A stretch of DNA of 64,000 nt from Steromphala cineraria. Its lineage: Eukaryota > Mollusca > Gastropoda > Trochida > Trochidae. Where the stretch lies: NCBI GenBank assembly GCA_916613615.1, contig OU744735.1:57148582-57212581 (forward strand), read 5' to 3'. Under the pieces are notes generated by a model. The model was not told the origin of the DNA and did not search any database. It was given only the letters and a program-made list of their open reading frames with translations. Of the stretch, positions 59,440-64,000 are shown in pieces. Each line of letters starts with the position of its first letter. The first letter of the stretch is position 1. The position numbers were made by a program, and so were the translations under genes.

Positions 59440-60600
59440 GCGAGTAACGGGCGTGAGTGACTATTCAGTCCTCCGTCTGGGTACGCGTTTGCTTCGCTTC
59501 GCTCTGCCTTGGTCCGTCTGGCGAGTGACTGGTCCGTCCTCCGTCTCGATACGCGTTTGCTTCGCTCCGACCTGGTCCGTCTGGCGAGTGACTGACGGGA
59601 GTGACTGGTCCGTCCTCTGTCTCGGTATGCGTTTGCTTCGCTTCAAGCCGACTTGGTCCGTCTGGCGAGTGTCTGACGGGAGTGACTTGTCCGTCCTCCG
59701 TCTCGGTACGCGTTTGCTTCGCTTCAAGCCGACTTGGTCCGTCTGGAGAGTGACTAACGGGAGTGACTGGTCCGTCCTCCGTCTCGATACGCGGTTGCTT
59801 CGCTCCGACTTGGTCCGTCTGGCGAGTGACTGACGGGAGTGACTGGTCCGTCTTCCGTCTCGATACGCGTTTGCTTCTCTCCGCCTTGGTCCGTCCGGCG
59901 AGTGACTGACGGGAGTGACTGGTCCGTCCTCCATCTCAGTACGAGGTTGCTTCGCTTCGAGCCGACTTGGTCCGTCTGGAGATGGCTGACGGGAGTGACT
60001 GCTACGTCCTCCGTCTCGGTACGATTATGCTTCGCTTCACTCCGCCTTGGTCCGTCTGGCGAGTGACTGACGGGAGTGACTGGTCTGTCCTCCGTCTCGG
60101 TACGCAGATGCTTCGCTTCGTTCCATCTTGGTCCGTCTGGAGAGTGAAGGGGTACCTAGAACAGCGTACTGGTGAGTGGCAGAGGTCCGTGGGACGTCCG
60201 CTCCGCCTGAGACGGACTAACATCGCTTTGGCGAGTGAGTGCGTTCTCGGCCTTACTCCATCTCACCTTGCCACTCGGTTCGCTTCGCTACGCGCAGCGA
60301 CTTGATCCGTCTGGTGATTGACGGGTCAACCTTTGTTGTTTTACGGGCGATTGGGACCCCCGTTTGTCACGTGCCCCGCGTGGCGAGTAATGGGCATGAA
60401 TGACCGGTCCGTCCTCCGTCTTGGTGCGCGTTTGCTTCGCTTCACTCCGCCTGATCTGTCTGGCGAGTGACGGAAGTAAGGGACTGGTCCGTTCTCCGTC
60501 TTAGTACCAATTGCCTTGCTTCACTCCGCCTTGGTCCGTCTGGCGAGGGACGGAAGTGAGTGACTGGTCAGTCTCCGTCTTGGGTCGAGTTCACTCCGCC
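59440..60600 (+). repeat. GC-rich tandem array, units of about 83 bp
   Basis: About a dozen units with TTGGTCCGTCTGGCGAGTGA, GTGACTGGTCCGTCCTCCGT and CGCGTTTGCTTCGCTTC; spacing of 83 bp is measured between 59634 and 59717. Base composition shifts abruptly to GC-rich near 58900. The array directly precedes the DIRS-like coding remains and is probably its 5' region. Long frames on both strands here come from the repeat, not from protein coding. Confidence 0.75.
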
Positions 60601-60957
60601 TTTGGCCGTCGGGTGAGTGACGGGTCAACGTTGGTTGGTTCACGGGCGAGTGAGACCCCCGTTCTCTCCGTCTTGCTCGGTCTACGTTCCGCCCTCACTC
60701 ACCCGTGAGTGACTCTGGCGAACCAGGGTGTCGTCAGGGTATGTGTATGTGCTCACCTTGTACAGATATGTTTAATTACATCTCACTCGCACAAATAGAC
60801 GTACATAGAATAATGAACCATATATTAAGCGACCAATCGCCAAGCGATTGACGAGAGATGATAAAACACATAAAGGCTTTCTTTCTGGTTGTCTGTCTGT
60901 CTGTCAGCGACGTACCCTGGTTCTGTGGGCGATGTGGACTAAGGGAATCGGGGACAC

Positions 60958-63900
60958 ATGACCTCCTCTCCCTCTGTCGCTCTTGCACCTCCGCATGCCC
61001 CTTGCAACAGGTGTGAAGAGTGCGAGTCTCTCTCTCTGGGAGCGTTATATCTTCAGGCTTTAAGGAGGAGTGAGAGAGACGCCGTATGTGCGAAGCGTAG
61101 GGCTCGCACCCCGGGAACCTGTCGGCCTCGTCCACCATCACCTCCCCTCCGGAGGGGCCCGTCCGAGGGAATTCGAGGCGGATGAACGGGCTTCGGATTT
61201 AGACGGGGCCACGCTCGGGGGGAGTCACGGAAGCCAGTCCTCCTCCCCCTCGTCTGTCAGCTCACCAACGGTCCTCTTCGGTGCCCTCCGTCACCTCCCG
61301 CACGTCGACCCTTCGCTTGCGGAAGGAATCGATGAAAGGAAGAAGTCGGAGGACTGAGGTCCTTTCGATCAGGCGGCCTTCTCCATGCAATTGCTTGCGT
61401 CCGTCAAGGACATGGTGAAGGGGATGTTAGATGCCAGGGGGGCCGCATCCCCGCTAGCGTACGGCAGGAGAAGACTCCCCCCTTCAGTGGGGGGTCCACT
61501 CTCGAGTCTCCTCCCTCTTCTCCTCACTCCGGCCGTAGGGTCACACTCCACTCCCCGGAGGTCTCCCCCAGTGACACGTCCACCCCCACCGTGTCACCAG
61601 TTCACTCGGACCACCAGTTCATGGGGACGACGAACCCTCCCTTCACTTCTATCACCACCTATCACCGGGGGAAGGAGCGGGAGCACGTCGGGTTCGGACG
61701 CGGCCGATAAGAGGGACGCGGTAGTGGAATGGGCCGGGTCTTTCTACAGGAGGTGGACGAATCCCCGTCCCCCTGCAAGTGGGCTCGTCTGGAATCCTTC
61801 TGTGAGGAGGAGGCCCCACTATGCGGAGACAGGCCTTTCCAGCTCATCGGCTGTGCGACACGGCCGGGGAAGATTTCAGCCCGTCTGCGCCGGGTAGGCT
61901 TATTCCTCCCCTTGTTCTGACGGACCGTCAGCGGTCCACCATCTCAGTAGCGTCCCCCCTATCCCTCTCAATCCTCCAGTCTTGGACGAGGATTTCAGGC
62001 GGGTTGCCGCCCCCTCCGCTGATCACCCTGTCTCGGACGCCAATCTTGTCCACCTGGACAAGGAGGCCAGGTCTATCTTGGGGATGTGAACTCTGTCGTT
62101 CACGCCTGCAGGCGATGACGGCCTTCGCCAGAGAGGCAGAGATGGGGAGGGGGGCTCCGTGGCGGGAGGCCTGATGCAGGTAATGCCTTGCGCGGGACGT
62201 ATCTCGGCGGGGATCACCAACCTACGCAGGGACGGGTTCCTCAGTCAGTCCAACCTCCCTGTCGAGATTCGTAGTAATCTCCAGGCAGTCTCGGGGTCAG
62301 CCAACGCCCTCCTTGTCAGTACTGCTATTTATGAAGCGATCAGACTGGGTGATATCCCTGGATTTTCAGGACGCGTGCTTGCATATTCCCACCATTCGGG
62401 AACACCGCAAGTACCTCCGCTTCGTCCTGGGGACAAAAGGGGGCGCCACTTCCAGTGGAACGTGCTCCCGTTCGGGATATCGTCCGCTCCGTGGGTTTCA
62501 CCAGAGTGACCCAGCCGGTTGTCCAACTACTTCACCATCACGACGTACAGTTCCTGGACCTGGACGACTGGGTCAATTACCACCACTCTCCTGCAGTCCG
62601 CGGCTGGAGCTGAGGCCTCGTTTGGGGTTTCCCAACCCTCATGTCAGCGAGGAAGTGTGCAGACACGCATTCCTGCTGCCCCAGCGGCTCGTCCCTCTCC
62701 TAGCCTGGTGAAGGGTGCAGGCCAACGTGTTCTCAGGCGTTCCACTCAGACCTCCCGCGGCGACTGCCCATCTCTTTGTGGTACATCCACGCAGGGTTGG
62801 GGCGCCCTCCTTGGAAGGGAACAGACGGCTGGGCTGAGGTTGTCGGCCCAGCGCACGCGCCACATCAACGAGCTGGAGATGGAAGCTATCAGGCTGGTAA
62901 TCTCTCACTTGTCCGCTCTGCTGTGGGGCCAAGTGCTTCTAGTGCACTCGGACAGCTCGACAGCGGCTTGGGGGCACCAGCTGCCAGTCTATGTGTCTCC
63001 CGTCCCCGATCCCGAGTCGTGGGGCTTAGATGCTCTGTCGTTCGGATGGGAGGGGATGGACGCTTACGCCTTCCCTCCCTGAGCATTCTCACTCAAGTGG
63101 TGATGAAGATCGAGGCGACACGGTTGATCAGGCTGATCTTGATAGCTCTCTTCTGGCCAGCGAGGCCGTGGTTCGTACCTCTTCGGAGGTTGGGCCAGGG
63201 GGATCCATTCCCTATTCCTCTCAGATGGAGTCTCTTAGTGAGTCAAGCGGGCGGGTGCACGAGAACCCGCAAGCACTGGATCTCCAAGGTTGGCTCGTCT
63301 CCAAAAGGGGATGAAACGGACGGGCTACTCGCAGGAAGTCGTAGCTGCGGTTTCCTCCTCCCAGCTTGGCTCCACTCGCTAGTCGTACGACGTATAGTAG
63401 AGTTCATTTGCCACCTTCTGTGCTGACAGAGGCTGGGACGTCCAGGTAGTGACGACCCCCCAGGTGGCGGGAGGAGAGGGGGCTTAAGGCCTCCTCTATT
63501 TACACCCACCTAGCTGCAATCAGGTCGGTTCTGCGGAAGCGGGACTCCTCTGTGGACATCTCCGTCCTTAAGGAGGTGATCAGGACATACCGTCTGGAGG
63601 ACAGGCGGCTTAAGCCTAGACCTCCCGAGTGAGATCTAGAGATCGCCCTCGAGCACCTGTGCTTGGACTCCTACGAGTCCCTGACGGAGTCCTTCATTCC
63701 CGACTGATGGGTAAGAACGCCTTCCTGGTGACCTTGGCTTCGGCCGCTAGGATCTCATAATTGCACGTGCTTCAAGTCGATTTGGGACTTGCTCTGAATT
63801 TCGTATGCAAGAACCAGGGGTTGGATGAACGGGGCAGGGTATTTCACATTCCCGCCCTTTCAGGTTCAGTCTCCCCCACGGACGAGGAGAACAGACTCCT

Positions 63901-64000
63901 CTGTCCGGTCCGAGGTCCGAGCTCTTCATGTTATGCGGAACGTACGCGTTCGCTCCGGGGGAGGAGACTAATTCTACCTCACTCCCAGCGTAGCATGAAG
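60958..64000 (+). pseudogene. Decayed DIRS-like (tyrosine-recombinase) retroelement, cut by window end
   Basis: Order matches DIRS elements. A Gag-like region has CNRCEECESLSLGALYL (about 61000-61055). Reverse transcriptase (about 62315-62580) has VISLDFQDACLHIP, EHRKYLRF, FQWNVLPFGISSAPW and, in another frame, QFLDLDDW. RNase H (about 62770-62990) has GWGALLG, INELEMEAIRLV and VHSDSSTAAWG. A tyrosine recombinase (about 63540-64000) has YRLEDRRLKPRPPE, GKNAFLVTLASAARISELHV and CPVRG. The conserved peptides lie in different frames, and stops interrupt both Gag and recombinase, so several frameshifts have accumulated. The 3' terminus and inverted repeat lie beyond the window. Confidence 0.8.

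Noticed and set aside
59330..60305. Long Arg/Ser/Trp-rich frames on both strands
   Set aside because: They arise from an 83-bp GC-rich tandem array that happens to lack stops; no known domain is seen.

Overview
The window is nuclear DNA of an animal, most probably a bivalve mollusc. Genes are split by GT-AG introns, AT-rich intergenic DNA is packed with transposon debris, and several elements have the layout of bivalve pearl-type repeats: a terminal hairpin, a (GTCC)n microsatellite, a tandem core of 145-170 bp, and a second hairpin. The species assignment is inference.

Four host genes can be supported. (1) 1564-2832 (+): a single-exon type II membrane protein resembling fucosyltransferases, with a histidine-rich insertion. 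(2) 21358-25698 (-): a two-exon bublin coiled-coil (BBLN/UPF0184) gene with a 5'-truncated LINE inside its intron. (3) 27271-41222 (+): a complete nine-coding-exon DDX39B/UAP56 DECD-box RNA helicase of 427 codons, head-to-head with BBLN. (4) 50618 to about 57230 (+): an unrecognised gene with an NLS-bearing, Q-rich N-terminal exon. Copies of its exon 4 and of its 3' end have each been amplified into tandem arrays.

Layout: 0.5-0.8 kb, telomere-like repeats and a tRNA-derived SINE. 3.2-15 kb, a large nested inverted-repeat structure: two opposed pearl-like copies (3499-4826 and 12634-14907). The left copy is interrupted at its inner edge by an intact Ty1/copia element with identical-length LTRs, a GAATA target duplication, PBS and PPT. 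15-18.9 kb, further pearl-like arrays. 19.7 kb and 48 kb, two copies of one palindromic MITE. 20-41.5 kb, BBLN and DDX39B, whose introns carry hAT-type MITEs, a 61-bp-arm palindrome, and two pearl-like elements. 41.7-44.3 kb, two minisatellites, the larger with about 69 copies of a 25-bp unit. 44.7-50.2 kb, three TTAA-flanked MITEs, a LINE fragment and repeated promoter-like modules. 50.6-58.3 kb, the orphan gene and its arrays. 58.9-64 kb, a sharply GC-rich block containing a decayed DIRS-like (tyrosine-recombinase) retroelement that runs off the window.

The most interesting signals are these. Promoter-like modules (inverted CCAAT, E-box and palindromic NF-kB site at fixed spacing) occur upstream of the orphan gene, and one of them runs straight into the 25-bp minisatellite. 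Coding exons of the orphan gene seeded two tandem arrays. A hAT MITE has duplicated a candidate branch point 19-26 nt upstream of the DDX39B exon that encodes Walker A. A hairpin-forming module recurs in DDX39B intron 4.
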